In this document: positions 1 to 10,324 of the stretch, piece after piece
Numbering within the stretch: position 1 is the stretch's first letter
Layout: each line of letters begins with the position of its first letter
Origin: Copromyces sp. CBS 386.78
Taxonomy: Eukaryota > Ascomycota > Sordariomycetes > Sordariales > Sordariaceae
Assembly: GCA_030685235.1 (NCBI GenBank)
Contig: MU839092.1
Location: 186,001 to 250,000, forward strand
Reading direction: 5' to 3'
DNA: 64,000 bases
Notes under the pieces: generated by a model
The model's database searches: none
The model's input: the letters and a program-made list of their open reading frames with translations, nothing else
What the model was told of the DNA's origin: nothing
Made by a program: the position numbers and the translations under genes

Positions 1-210
1 CCTGGTACTGGCCTTCAAGTTGTTTGTCGACGACGATGGTTCTAAGCTCGCCTTGGGCGACTTGGGTCGTGGGGTTGAGAGACGAGTGGGAGCCGGGCCG
101 CCCTGAGACTGCGGAGTGACAGTGACAGCAGGGGACGCAGAGGGCGCAGAGGGCGCAGAGGGAGCGGAAGCAGCAGCAGCAGCAGCAGCAGCAGTCGAGG
201 CAGTTGTCAT
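1..210 (-). CDS. N-terminal part of an unknown low-complexity protein (runs off the window)
   Basis: Reading leftwards from an ATG at 210, the frame stays open for 70 codons to the window edge. The encoded start is an Ala-rich tract (eight Ala from a GCT/GCA run at about 163-194), then three Ser-Ala-Pro-type units from the repeated gcagagggc unit, then a Ser/Thr/Pro-rich stretch. I do not recognise it, and no domain is visible in this part. It may continue as a larger gene to the left. The composition (repeats, no stop) supports coding, but there is no conserved motif, so the call is tentative. Confidence 0.45.
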   Translation of the reverse strand, partial: MTTASTAAAAAAAASAPSAPSAPSASPAVTVTPQSQGGPAPTRLSTPRPKSPKASLEPSSSTNNLKASTR

Positions 211-1294
211 GATGGGCCAACTAGCGGTGTCCAAACATTGTGCCCCGCGCACATCCGTTCATATCATAGCGCCGTCCTGATCCTTTATGGCAATTCGGAG
301 CCTAGTAGCCCTTTGAAGCGCGAGAAGCGGAAGTGAAGAGGAAATCGTCGAGGTGTGATCGCGTGTTGCGCGGTGCAGGCAGGCAGTGAGTGGTTGGTGA
401 ACAGGTGGTGCTGTATCTTGATAGCGAGTGGGAGTGGTTCGGTCGTGGTCCAGCCTCCTGTCCCGCACCTGTGGTGGAGGGCGAGCCCAGCCAGCAGCAG
501 TGGCCCAGGCGATAAGGAAAGGAAGCACCTGCCGCTTATCAGATGTCGCTGGTCCAAAACGGGTAGGCGGTGAGATTGGCCAAGCCAAACATGGCCCTTG
601 CCGTAGCAACCGTTGACCCTTGAATTCGACCTTGGTCGAGCTTCCCCTGAATGAATGTCAACAAAGCACAGTTACTTACGCAGCTAAAAGCGCAACCATG
701 TCCTCGACCGCATGAAATATTCCCAGAATCCGAGCCCGGTACGGTTTGTCTTCGGGCACATTTTCCACTTCTTATCATGGATCCATGCCGCCTGCTGGTT
801 AGCAACTTCAACACTCGAGGCGTGTCATCGCCGCACTGCGCTTGACAGATGGTGGCTGGATTGATCGGTGCAAGGTGTTGGACGAGACGGACGAGGCAGA
901 CGGGAAATTTATCAGAAAAGACCGATTGTCGTCGATGAGGCTCAAGCTGTCATCACCCTTGCCACAGCAGACTGCCGTGACACAAGGCACTTTGCTGCAT
1001 GCGGCCCAAGCCTGACCGTTGCACATCAGTGCCTAGGCCCACAACGACGACCGTCAGACTGCGCAGTACATGAGGATGAACACAACATCTTAGATCCGAC
1101 AATCGTAACAAACCAACCCGGGCTGTCAGTAAGCGAATTGAGACCAAAGATTCTTAAAGCGTGACAAGCCGATGTGGTTGTGACAAGGTGTTTTGCTCGA
1201 AATCCCTATTATACAGCCTGGGTCCCTAGGAGCCCGGTTCCTGAACATCTACTACATTTTACAGGGTGCTACGACCAGCATGCGCATGGCTTAC
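211..1294. other. Intergenic region, no gene seen
   Basis: About 1.1 kb between the divergently placed unknown gene (start at 210) and the 3' end of mss51 (stop at 1295). Short ORFs on both strands overlap one another and have no recognisable domains or introns. It presumably holds the promoter and leader of the leftward partial gene and the mss51 3' UTR. Confidence 0.5.
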
Positions 1295-2947
1295 TTATAC
1301 AGCAATGACGTTGTCCTTGACGGTCGCCTCGTATCTGAAGAACACTGTTAGCACTTGAACCATGTCTGGTTGTATGGCGAGGGAAAATAAAGAGAGTACT
1401 AACCTCTTTCCGCGGAAAGCCCACACACCCCAGTTACCGGCACTGATGTCCTGAGGGTCAAGATCATTCAGATCCCACCGGAGACTGCGGAAGATGTTCT
1501 CGCCAGGCTCCATAAGGATGTCGAATTCACCCTTGGCCTTCTTGTTGACCCACTCGACATCACGCTCCATGTCAGCCTGCGTGTAGCCGGTAGCAATGAT
1601 AGGAGCCTTGGTCTCGAGGAGCATAGGCAGCGTTTCCTCCCACTCGTGGGAGCTCGCCGGGTGGCCCAAGCCAGGGTGGAAGAGCACAAAGGCATCAAAG
1701 TAAGGATCGTGAGGGGCGAAATAGCCCGTCTTGTGGATGGTATGGTAATAGTCCACAATGGTGCTGATCTTCATGGTAGGCCACACGCGGTCCTCCACAA
1801 CCGCACCGTAGGGGTTCGAGGGAGTACGAGGCGGGAGGGGGAACTCGTCATCGCGGTTCATCATGCTCTCCGGTCCGATGAAGATCAGATGGAACCTCGA
1901 CCGGGGGAAAAGGTGGGCCAGCTGCACCCACGCATCTCTGGGCAGCGACGACTCAGCACGAGCACCGAGGATAAAGAGGCGCACGGGAGGAGCCTCTGGC
2001 CGGAGACCCTTGATGGATTCGTTGCCTCCAGTCTTTGGGGGATGCAGGGTATAGCGAAGAGCCGTCAAACTCTTCAAGCCCTCCACAGTGAGACGGTTCC
2101 GGATGTGGTACGGGCTCAGCTCGTGAAGAATGCTGCCGATAGTGAGAGGATAGGTCAACAACTTGGTCGCCTGTCTCATGCACCGGTCATCATTGACAGC
2201 TTCGAACTGGCGGGTATACATAAAGGTGTCCCAGTTGGTCATGTTGACCATGGCATCCTCCATTTGCGGACCGGCGTAGTTGAACTCGTAGAAGTGGCGG
2301 CCAGAATGGAGGTCATGGTCGTCTTCGTTGATCTGTCGCAGAGTGTCGCAAATTTCAAGATGCTTCTCGTAGTCGTCCATCCAATGCTGCTCGCTGCAGT
2401 ATACCGGGATGCCACAGTCGGGGCACTCGAAATCGAGATGCTTCGGGGGCTGGGAGCCAGACTCGGCATCGACTTGGCGGCTGGTCTCGGAGAACTGCCC
2501 TGGGCGGTGGCTGTGGTGAGGGCAGCTGGCGTGCTGTTTTATAAAGGCCGCGCGCTGGCGGATCTTGGGAATGGGCGAGTTGGTGAAGGAGTGGAAGAGG
2601 TTGTCCTGCTCGAGAATCGGCTTCGAGGGGATGCCACTACCGGCCAGATCCTCGTTGGTGGCGAACGATGTCGAGCTGCTGGCCTTGGATCTGGACTGGG
2701 AAACAACGGAAGGAAGCTTGCTGATGATCGAAGTCTGGGTCGGACGTGAGACAGGTGTGGTGATGCCACCGGCCTGCCTCGAGGACGAAGGAGAGCTTTG
2801 TGCCCCGCGGATGGAGCTGACGGAACGTTGCTGGGCTGACTGCAAAAATGCAGCACTTTGCCTGCTCTGTCTAGCTGTGAAAGACGAACATTGCGAGCAG
2901 AGTTTGGACAAGGCCGGGCGTACGGCGCGGTCTGCTGGGAGGGCCAT
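1295..2947 (-). CDS. mss51: Mss51-type mitochondrial COX1 translational activator (MYND zinc finger)
   Basis: Predicted 527-residue protein. The exons I place are 2947-1404 and 1334-1295, joined across a 69-bp intron (donor GTTAGT, branch TGCTAAC, acceptor CAG) close to the stop; the intron length is a multiple of three, so the frame also reads through it. The N-terminus (MALPADRAVRPALSKL) is basic and hydroxylated like a mitochondrial presequence, followed by a long Ser-rich linker. The core holds the zinc-binding set (ECPDCGIPVYCSEQHW ... HLEICDTL) and the block HSGRHFYEFNYAGPQ, typical of Mss51. In yeast Mss51 activates COX1 mRNA translation and binds newly made Cox1 in mitochondria. The frame is open upstream to 3166; I chose Met 2947 because the presequence starts there. 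It is divergent from rse1, with starts about 580 bp apart. Confidence 0.85.
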   Translation of the reverse strand: MALPADRAVRPALSKLCSQCSSFTARQSRQSAAFLQSAQQRSVSSIRGAQSSPSSSRQAGGITTPVSRPTQTSIISKLPSVVSQSRSKASSSTSFATNEDLAGSGIPSKPILEQDNLFHSFTNSPIPKIRQRAAFIKQHASCPHHSHRPGQFSETSRQVDAESGSQPPKHLDFECPDCGIPVYCSEQHWMDDYEKHLEICDTLRQINEDDHDLHSGRHFYEFNYAGPQMEDAMVNMTNWDTFMYTRQFEAVNDDRCMRQATKLLTYPLTIGSILHELSPYHIRNRLTVEGLKSLTALRYTLHPPKTGGNESIKGLRPEAPPVRLFILGARAESSLPRDAWVQLAHLFPRSRFHLIFIGPESMMNRDDEFPLPPRTPSNPYGAVVEDRVWPTMKISTIVDYYHTIHKTGYFAPHDPYFDAFVLFHPGLGHPASSHEWEETLPMLLETKAPIIATGYTQADMERDVEWVNKKAKGEFDILMEPGENIFRSLRWDLNDLDPQDISAGNWGVWAFRGKRLVLSLFSLAIQPDMVQVLTVFFRYEATVKDNVIAV

Positions 2948-3530
2948 TGGGATTTGAAAGAGGTCGGATGATGTTCGATCGGGAATTTGGATCGCCAGGA
3001 CGCGATGCGACTTTCCAATTGACTTTTTGGCAGCAGCTCCCAGCAGTCCGGGGTCCCCAATTCCACTTGCTCCCGTCTCGTCCATTGAATGAGTGACCCA
3101 CTTAGGTGAGCTTGCTTCACCAGCCACAATTGTACCCAAAGCTCTGACGTTATGCGGGTAGGTCACCTGCAGGGAGCTACGGGCGAGCCACAGTCGCGGG
3201 GCCCGGGCCAGGGAGTAAGGTGGCGTCTACAAGTGCACGAGGTACCGCTGCAACCTGAGTGACTGCACCAATTGGCCAGCTCCATCTGAAGTTGGCGACC
3301 GACTCCAGAACATAGGACCGTGTTTTATTTTTTGCCGAGTTACAAGTCACAACTCACAACCAAACTCCATATCCAACCCTCGATTTTTCGACGATCTTGC
3401 TGACTTCGCGCATTGGTCTTTTCAGCATCACGACGATAGCATCGAAAGAGCGCAAACCGGGTCCTATCCACTTGCAAAACCGACGTCGAGAAAGCAGAGC
3501 CGCGCCGGCTTTCTGCGCCCAGTTGCAGCC
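2948..3530. promoter_or_regulatory. Shared promoter region of mss51 and rse1
   Basis: About 583 bp separate the two divergently oriented start codons. Both genes are housekeeping. No consensus TATA box is obvious and no specific operator could be assigned. The mss51 frame is open through 3166, so part of this stretch could be coding if a more upstream Met is used. Confidence 0.45.
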
Positions 3531-6500
3531 ATGGCGACCACGTCGAACATGTTCCTGTATTCCTTGACCATCCAGCCACCCACCGCCGTCACGCAGGCTC
3601 TGCTTGGTCAGTTCTCGGGAACCAAGGAACAGCAGATTCTTACGGCGTCTGGATCACGTCTAACCCTCCTTCAGCCTGATCCCCGTCAGGGCAAGGTCAA
3701 CACCCTGCTGTCTCATGACATCTTCGGCATCGTACGCGCCGTCGCGTCGTTCCGTCTGGCCGGCAGCCACAAGGGTGAGTAACCGCCCCCGTCACTTCCT
3801 CTGGTTGGACAATATAGTGATTCTGGATCCGTTCCCCAGCTGCTTCTGGGTGGAAGGGCTACACGCTTGGTCACGCACCATGCGCCTGTGCCCGCGAGTC
3901 TTCTGGAGATTCGGGACTCATTGAAACTGGTAGTGGGATTGTGCTAAAACCCTGTGCCACCCAGACTACATTATCCTCGCCACTGATTCGGGCCGTATCA
4001 CGATTATCGAGTATCTGCCCAAGACGAACAAGTTCCAGCGCATCCACCTTGAAACTTTCGGCAAGTCCGGTGTCCGCCGAGTCATCCCCGGCCAGTACTT
4101 GGCCGCAGACCCAAAGGGCAGAGCCTGCCTCATCTCGTCACTCGAAAAGAACAAGCTGGTCTACGTTCTCAACCGCAACTCACAGGCCGAGCTTACCATC
4201 TCGTCACCGCTAGAAGCCCACAAGCCAGGAGTGCTGGTGCTGTCTCTTGTCGCCCTTGACGTTGGTTACGCCAACCCCGTTTTCGCCGCGTTGGAAATAG
4301 ACTACTCGGACGCGGATCAGGATCCTACGGGCCAAGCACGGGAAGAAGTCGAGACACAGCTAGTATATTACGAGCTCGATTTGGGCCTGAACCACGTTGT
4401 GCGCAAGTGGTCGGATACTGTCGATCGCACTTCTTCGCTTCTCTTCCAAGTACCCGGCGGTAACGACGGTCCTAGCGGTGTGTTGGTTTGCGGCGAGGAA
4501 AATGTCACATATCGGCACTCGAACCAAGAGGCTTTCCGCGTCCCTATCCCCAGACGCAGCGGCGCTACCGAGGATCCTCAGAGGAAGCGTGTCATTGTCT
4601 CGGGCGTCATGCACAAGCTCAAGGGAAGCGCGGGCGCCTTTTTCTTCCTTCTTCAGACGGACGATGGAGATCTCTTCAAGGTCACCATTGACATGATCGA
4701 AGATGCCGATGGCAACCCCACCGGAGAGGTCAAGCGCCTGAAGATCAAGTACTTCGATACGATACCAGTAGCAACTAGTCTTTGCATCCTGAAGAGTGGC
4801 TTCCTGTTCGCCGCTAGCGAGTTTGGAAACCATCACTTCTACCAGTTCGAAAAGCTTGGAGACGATGACGAGGAGCTCGAGTTCAGCAGCGACGACTTTC
4901 CGACTGACCCTACCGCCTCGTATAACCCGGTGTACTTCCACCCCAGGCCACTTGAAAACTTGGTCCTGGTCGAGAGCATCGATTCGATGAACCCTCAGGT
5001 TGATTGCAAGGTTGCGAACCTAACGGGTGAGGATGCGCCCCAAATCTACTCTGTCTGTGGAAATGGTGCGCGGAGTACTTTCCGCTCGTTGAAGCACGGA
5101 CTCGAAGTCTCTGAAATTGTCGCTTCAGAGCTTCCGGGTACGCCTTCCGCGGTATGGACGACGAAGTTGACCAAGTACGACCAGTACGACGCTTACATTG
5201 TGCTGTCATTCACAAACGGAACGTTGGTGCTCAGCATTGGCGAGACAGTTGAGGAGGTCAGCGATAGTGGTTTCTTGACTACTGCGCCTACCCTAGCTGT
5301 CCAGCAAATGGGTGAGGACGGCTTGATCCAAGTTCACCCCAAGGGTATTCGCCACATCGTCCAAGGTCGTGTCAATGAATGGCCTGCACCTCAGCATCGA
5401 TCGATTGTTGCTGCTACGGCAAACGAGAATCAGGTCGTGATTGCTTTGAGCTCTGGCGAAATTGTCTACTTCGAAATGGACTCGGATGGTTCGCTCGCCG
5501 AGTATGATGAAAAGAAGGAGATGTCGGGAACCGTCACATCGCTGAGCGTTGGTCAAGTACCGGAGGGCCTCAAGCGAAGCTCGTTCCTAGCTGTAGGATG
5601 TGATGATTGCACAGTTCGCATCCTTAGCTTGGACCCTGATTCGACGCTCGAGATGAAGTCCATCCAGGCGTTAACAGCCGCACCTTCGGCTCTTTCCATC
5701 ATGTCCATGGAGGACTCGTTCGGTGGCTCCACACTCTATCTGCACATTGGTTTGCATTCGGGTGTTTACCTTCGGACAGTGCTGGATGAGGTCACGGGTG
5801 AACTAACAGACACTCGTCAAAAGTTTTTGGGCCCCAAGCCTACCAAACTCTTCCAAGTATCCGTTCAGGATCAGCCATGTGTTCTTGCGCTAAGCTCGAG
5901 GCCATGGCTGGGCTATACCGACCCACTTACCAAGGGCTTTATGATGACCCCCCTAAGTTATACCGAGCTCGAGTATGGCTGGAACTTCAGCAGCGAACAG
6001 TGCTTGGAAGGCATGGTTGGAATCCATGCCAACTTCCTACGGTCAGTTTTCTCCTTTCTTCTCGGCGTGCACTCTGCTTCACATGATGATAAAAGGGAAT
6101 GCTATGCCCTCGGGTAATGAGGTAATTGATGCGATCATACGTGATTGTACCAGTTGTTCCTTTTGACATACACCCCGATACATCCCATCGTTTGTGTATT
6201 TTTACCTTCCCAGAAACTGACATTAGGTATAGAATTTTTTCAATCGAAAAACTGGGCGACAACATGATTCAGAAATCCATTCCTTTGACTTACACACCTA
6301 AGCGCCTGGTCAAGCATCCCGAACAGCCATACTTTTATACCATCGAATCCGACAATAACACCCTCCCCCCGGAGCTGCGGGCAAAGCTTCTGGAGCAACA
6401 GACCAATGGTGACGCAACGATACTGCCGCCAGAGGACTTTGGATATCCCAGGGCCAAGGGCAGATGGGCATCATGCATCAGCATCATCGATCCTGTCAGC

Positions 6501-7608
6501 GAGGAACCGAGGGTCCTCCAGAGGATTGATCTTGACAACAACGAGGCGGCAGTCAGCGCGGCCATTGTGCCCTTTGCCAGTCAAGAGGGTGAAAGTTTCC
6601 TGGTGGTCGGCACAGGCAAGGACATGGTCCTCAACCCACGTCAATTCACCGAGGGCTACATCCATGTCTACAGATTCCATGAGGACGGCCGGGATCTGGA
6701 GTTCATCCACAAGACCCGAGTAGAAGAGCCGCCCATGGCACTCATCCCTTTCCAGGGACGTCTGCTTGCTGGTGTGGGCAAGACACTCCGCATCTACGAC
6801 CTCGGGTTGAAGCAACTGCTCAGAAAAGCTCAAGCAGATGTGACGCCCACTCTGATCGTTTTTCTACAAAGCCAGGGTAACCGCATCATTGTCGGCGATC
6901 TCCAGCAGGGTATCACTTACGTCGTCTATAAGGCCGAGGGCAACAGACTCATTCCCTTCGTCGACGACACCCTAAACCGCTGGACAACCTGCACTACCAT
7001 GGTCGACTACGAATCCGTCGCCGGTGGTGACAAGTTCGGAAACATCTACATTGTTCGCTGCCCAGAGCGCGTTAGCCAGGAAACGGACGAGCCTGGGTCA
7101 GAGATCCACCTGATGCACGCCCGCAACTACCTTCACGGCACACCCAACCGCCTGAGCCTGCAGGTCCATTTCTACACTCAGGACTTGCCAACCAGCATTT
7201 GCAAGACCAGCCTGGTCGTCGGTGGTCAGGACGTGCTGCTCTGGAGCGGTTTGCAGGGCACTGTCGGTGTCTTCATTCCCTTTGTCAGCCGTGAGGATGT
7301 CGACTTTTTCCAGAATCTGGAGAACCACATGCGCGCTGAGGACCCGCCGCTCGCGGGCCGTGATCATTTGATCTACAGAGGTTATTACACTCCCGTCAAG
7401 GGCGTGATTGATGGTGACTTGTGCGAGAGGTTCAGCTTGCTGCCTAATGATAAGAAGCAAATGATCGCGGGAGAACTCGATCGCTCGGTGAGGGAAATCG
7501 AGCGCAAAATTTCGGTATGTATTCCCGTAAATCCCCTGGATTTGGGGATGTAGTTCGCTTACTAATATGTTTGTTTCACAGGATATCCGCACCCGGTCTG
7601 CCTTCTAG
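3531..7608 (+). CDS. rse1: Pre-mRNA splicing factor Rse1 (SF3b130/SF3B3)
   Basis: Exons 3531-3774, 3965-6041, 6233-7514 and 7582-7608 join to 1,210 codons (1,209 residues), the length expected for fungal Rse1. Donors are GTGAGT, GTCAGT and GTATGT; acceptors are CAG, TAG and CAG. The last exon encodes only eight residues and the stop. The protein is a WD-like beta-propeller protein of the CPSF-A/DDB1 superfamily. Diagnostic segments are [14 protein letters not shown] at the N-terminus, [10 protein letters not shown], the [15 protein letters not shown] segment across the exon 2/3 junction, and [12 protein letters not shown] near the C-terminus. Rse1 is the large scaffold subunit of SF3b in the U2 snRNP, acting at branch-site recognition in the nucleus. 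Recovering the junction motif confirms the second intron. Confidence 0.95.
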
Positions 7609-7975
7609 AAATCTTCACATCGTCATGGATGCGAAGTAATGGCTGCGAGCTGATGGTTTCATGTATATGAAACTCCTTGCAAAGAAAGCGCGTCGTTCAA
7701 ACACAAGTCTGTTATGGGTTTACAGCCTTGTTGTAATGTTGAACTTGGAATACTGCTGTTGGTTCAGCTAGGCGCTCTGGTGGTGGTAAGTGGTTTTGGC
7801 GTTTATTGTGTGTATGCCGCTATGCTTATATCAACCGATGGAAAGTATTAGACAGGCAGGATGGTATGTTGTTGAAAAGGAAAAAGAGAAGACTATCAAT
7901 ACACAACATTCTGAATACACAAAAAAGCATGGTATCATGTCCTACCATCTCCCAGATCCTCCTCCCTCTGCTTAA
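7609..7975. other. Convergent 3' regions of rse1 and the zinc-finger gene
   Basis: The two genes point at each other with stops at 7608 and 7976. The sequence is AT-rich, as expected for fungal 3' UTRs, and nothing else is visible. Confidence 0.5.
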
Positions 7976-8657
7976 CTACCTACTTCCCAACCATCGACCC
8001 ATTCCTATTCCCCTCCAAATACAAAACCGCAAGTGGTCTTGGGTTTTGGGGTCTTGGGTAGTTGTCGCTGTGGTCGAGGGGATAGCTGAGTAAGGGGGTG
8101 GTGATGAAGATGGGAGAGGAAGAGAATTGTTGAAGGTGGTTGGGCCAGGGTAGGGTGGTGGGAGTGTGTCCTCGTCGTCGTCGTTGATGGCTTGTTCGGT
8201 TTCAATTCGGTGCTGGTGAGAAGGCGCAGGGCGATATTTGGGACCACGGGGGTTTGGGGGAGTAGGGTATGAAGAGGATGATGAGGATGATGATGGTGAT
8301 GGGGTTTGGCAGTAGAGACAGTAACTGCTGAAACGGGGGTTGTTCTGGTTGTTGCGGCTTGTTAGTGCCCTGAACTGTATATCGTCACGGTGCCTATGAG
8401 CAAAACCACCATAGGGACGTTGGCCGTCAAGGTGCTTTCATTGCGTTCGCTTGGCAGGGCATGCTGTGCTGCAAAGGTGAGAAGTTGGCTTGCGGGTTGG
8501 TGATACTTACATATGTACAGTTACCGCAAATCACTCGGCCGCAGCAACTCAATCGGCGATCGTCCGGAAGAGGTTTCTCAGTCTCCGGGATGAAGCGGGG
8601 GACCGACGATAAAAGAGTTGCGCAGGTGCAGCAGGCGTCGAGCGGTTGTTGAGCCAT
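7976..8657 (-). CDS. Small Cys-rich zinc-finger protein with Pro/Ser-rich tail
   Basis: Two exons, 8657-8511 and 8344-7976, give 171 residues. The intron (GTAAGT donor, CACTAAC branch, CAG acceptor) is supported by its joining CCGRVICGNCTY to NNPRFSSYCLYCQTP, which completes a paired-cysteine finger: ACCTC ... CCGRVICGNC ... YCLYC. The tail is rich in Pro, Ser, Thr and Asp with a PPPYPGP motif. In related Sordariomycete proteins, as I remember them, this N-terminal module precedes a LysM domain; no LysM is visible here and the frame stops after LGSR, so this copy may be short or its 3' end mis-modelled. Start Met 8657 lies just before the finger; an in-frame Met at 8702 is the alternative. 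A transposon LTR lies 160 bp upstream of the start. Confidence 0.65.
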
Positions 8658-8817
8658 CGTGATGGTGGACTTGTTGTTCTCTGAATCAAGCGGGACGAGC
8701 ATCTCTCTTGCTTTCCGGCGAGTTCAAAACTTAAAAATTAACTGAAGGGTTTCGAAGTGGAAAATCTGATGTTAAGCAACTCGGTGGCGATGATGTTCCC
8801 GGACCACGAGGACTTAT

Positions 8818-8958
8818 TGTTGGAGGTCCGTGCCCTGGCTTCCATTCACCGGCACGCCCTCCCAGGGTATTTAGGCCGCCCTGGTTTCCGTTTTTCCTCT
8901 TTCCGTTAGACAACTCCAGTCAACCCTTTTTCGTTGTCGCCTTTTCCAGCCTCCATCA
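8818..8958 (+). repeat. Left LTR of the TRIM-like element
   Basis: A 141-bp long terminal repeat, TG...CA ended, preceded by target duplication CTTAT. Confidence 0.88.
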
Positions 8959-8970
8959 GGTTATGAGCCC
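8959..8970 (+). promoter_or_regulatory. Primer-binding site matching the tRNA-iMet anticodon loop
   Basis: GGTTATGAGCCC begins directly at the LTR end. Its complement GGGCTCATAACC is the conserved anticodon stem-loop of eukaryotic initiator tRNA-Met, not the tRNA 3' end (no TGG). This implies priming by a cleaved 5' half-tRNA, known for copia and Ty5. The match is made from memory of the tRNA. Confidence 0.7.
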
Positions 8971-9354
8971 TCTCGCGCATCGCGCGCACCCTTTCAGAAG
9001 CACTCTAGCCTCCTGCGCCTTCCATCTACGGGGGTGCAGGAGGGCAACGATCCTATCGAAAAGGGCGACATCACCATCATCGACTTTTAGTCGCAACCCC
9101 AATATCACCATCATCGACTTTTAGTCGCAACAACAACAACGATCTCATCAAAAGATCCACCCTTTTAACCAAAATCACCAAAACGGTCACCTTTTATTCA
9201 CCTTTCATTCACCAAACCAAACTCAACCAAAGTCAACCTTCTCATCTACTCGGCTTTCTTTATTTCAACCCTACAAAGTCCATCCTTTCAACGATGGCAA
9301 CCGACAAGTCTATCGTACCCCTTGATAGCAACCACAAAGTCCATCCTTTCAACG

Positions 9355-9573
9355 ATGGCAACCGATCCGAAAGAAGCCAAAAGTAGCACCCCCGAGAAGA
9401 AGCGAACTCATCGAGAGTATTTCACCAACCCCGATCCCAAAGACACCAAGGAGATAAGAGGAGGAGTAGAAGAATCCGAGGAACCAATCCAATTGATAAA
9501 GAAAAGGAGAAGGAGATGGAGATACCCTCATTTTCGCCCTTTTGGGAAGGGATTTCACAATGTATATAGTTAG
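9355..9573 (+). CDS. Short basic ORF inside the TRIM-like element
   Basis: A 72-residue frame (MATDPKEAKS ... FHNVYS) that is highly charged, with the basic tract KKRRRRWR. An earlier ATG at 9294 sits in a 32-bp tandem duplicate of the start region and yields only a short peptide. It could be a remnant of a gag N-terminus retained with the packaging region, but no gag motif is recognisable, so translation is uncertain. Confidence 0.3.
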   Translation: MATDPKEAKSSTPEKKRTHREYFTNPDPKDTKEIRGGVEESEEPIQLIKKRRRRWRYPHFRPFGKGFHNVYS

Positions 9574-9619
9574 AGGTTTTCTTCGGAGCCAGGTCTTGTC
9601 AGGCCGGCCTACGGGGGTG

Positions 9620-9760
9620 TGTTGGAGGTCCGTGCCCTGGCTTCCATTCACCGGCACGCCCTCCCAGGGTATTTAGGCCGCCCTGGTTTCCGTTTTTCCT
9701 CTTTCCGTTAGACAACTCCAATCAACCCTTTTTCGTTGTCGCCTTTTCCAGCCTCCATCA
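9620..9760 (+). repeat. Right LTR of the TRIM-like element
   Basis: A 141-bp copy nearly identical to 8818-8958, preceded by a short G-rich polypurine-like run (gggggtg) and followed by the target duplicate CTTAT. Confidence 0.88.
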
Positions 9761-10052
9761 CTTATACCTCTACGGTAGGGGCAATACTTATCGATAAGAG
9801 CAGCGGAGGGCAACCTCGCGGCCCCGCAAGTTCGTGGGGCCCGGGGCAAGACCCGACGGAACTACATTTGTCAGACTCGGCGGCTCTGCAGCGCTGTCAG
9901 GGACCTGTCATTTCACTTTCAGGTCGTTCGTTCCTTTTTGAGGGGCAGCGCGCAACATTTCCGCTTGCGAACATCTCAGCTTCTGCACCTCTCGGATGAG
10001 CAGAAAAACAAGACCTAGCAATTGCGCATCACTCGCCGACTACTAACAGATA

Positions 10053-10322
10053 CCGTAGAAACTCGGGAAATTGGCAAACCTCTAATGCCGGAAAACCAGG
10101 TTATCTAGGCAGAAAAAGCACAGTTCTGTAAGGCTCACGTCCGGCTTCCTGCACAGGAATGTATGTGTGTTAAGGTGGAGGGCAATGTCGCTGGTCGGGA
10201 GCTTGTCAACTCGGTCTTTTCGAAACTGGGCCTACAGAGCACATTATGTATGCTGCTGACTGTGCTGGCTGTCGGGCGCTCAAAGAGGGTTAGAGGTTTG
10301 CCAATTTCCCGAGTTTCTACGG
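10053..10322. mobile_element. 270-bp TIR element (Tc1/mariner-type MITE)
   Basis: A perfect 33-bp terminal inverted repeat begins CCGTAGAAACTCGGGAAATT at 10053 and is mirrored at 10290-10322. TA flanks both ends (10051-10052 and 10323-10324), the target duplication of Tc1/mariner-superfamily elements. The roughly 200-bp interior has no coding capacity, so it is non-autonomous. No RIP-like mutation is evident; the TIRs are identical. Confidence 0.8.
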
Positions 10323-10324
10323 TA

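Larger units (their letters stand above)
8818..9760 (+). mobile_element. Small non-autonomous LTR element (TRIM-like), Ty1/copia-type primer site
   Basis: Two 141-bp direct repeats (8818-8958 and 9620-9760) differ at one visible base (ccagtc versus ccaatc). They start TGTTGGAG and end CTCCATCA. The element is flanked by the 5-bp duplication CTTAT (8813-8817 and 9761-9765). The 661-bp interior is too short for gag-pol. Immediately after the left LTR is GGTTATGAGCCC, complementary to the anticodon region of initiator tRNA-Met, the half-tRNA primer used by copia and Ty5. Two short internal tandem duplications occur (about 9070-9130 and 9273-9365). There is no RIP-like decay, so insertion is probably recent or the copy escaped. 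TRIM is a structural label; no autonomous partner is in the window. Confidence 0.88.

Noticed and set aside
163..194. Trinucleotide repeat as a mobile or unstable element
   Set aside because: Simple in-frame Ala-coding run inside a plausible coding region.
1646..2749. 367-codon plus-strand ORF
   Set aside because: Antisense to mss51, with no motif.
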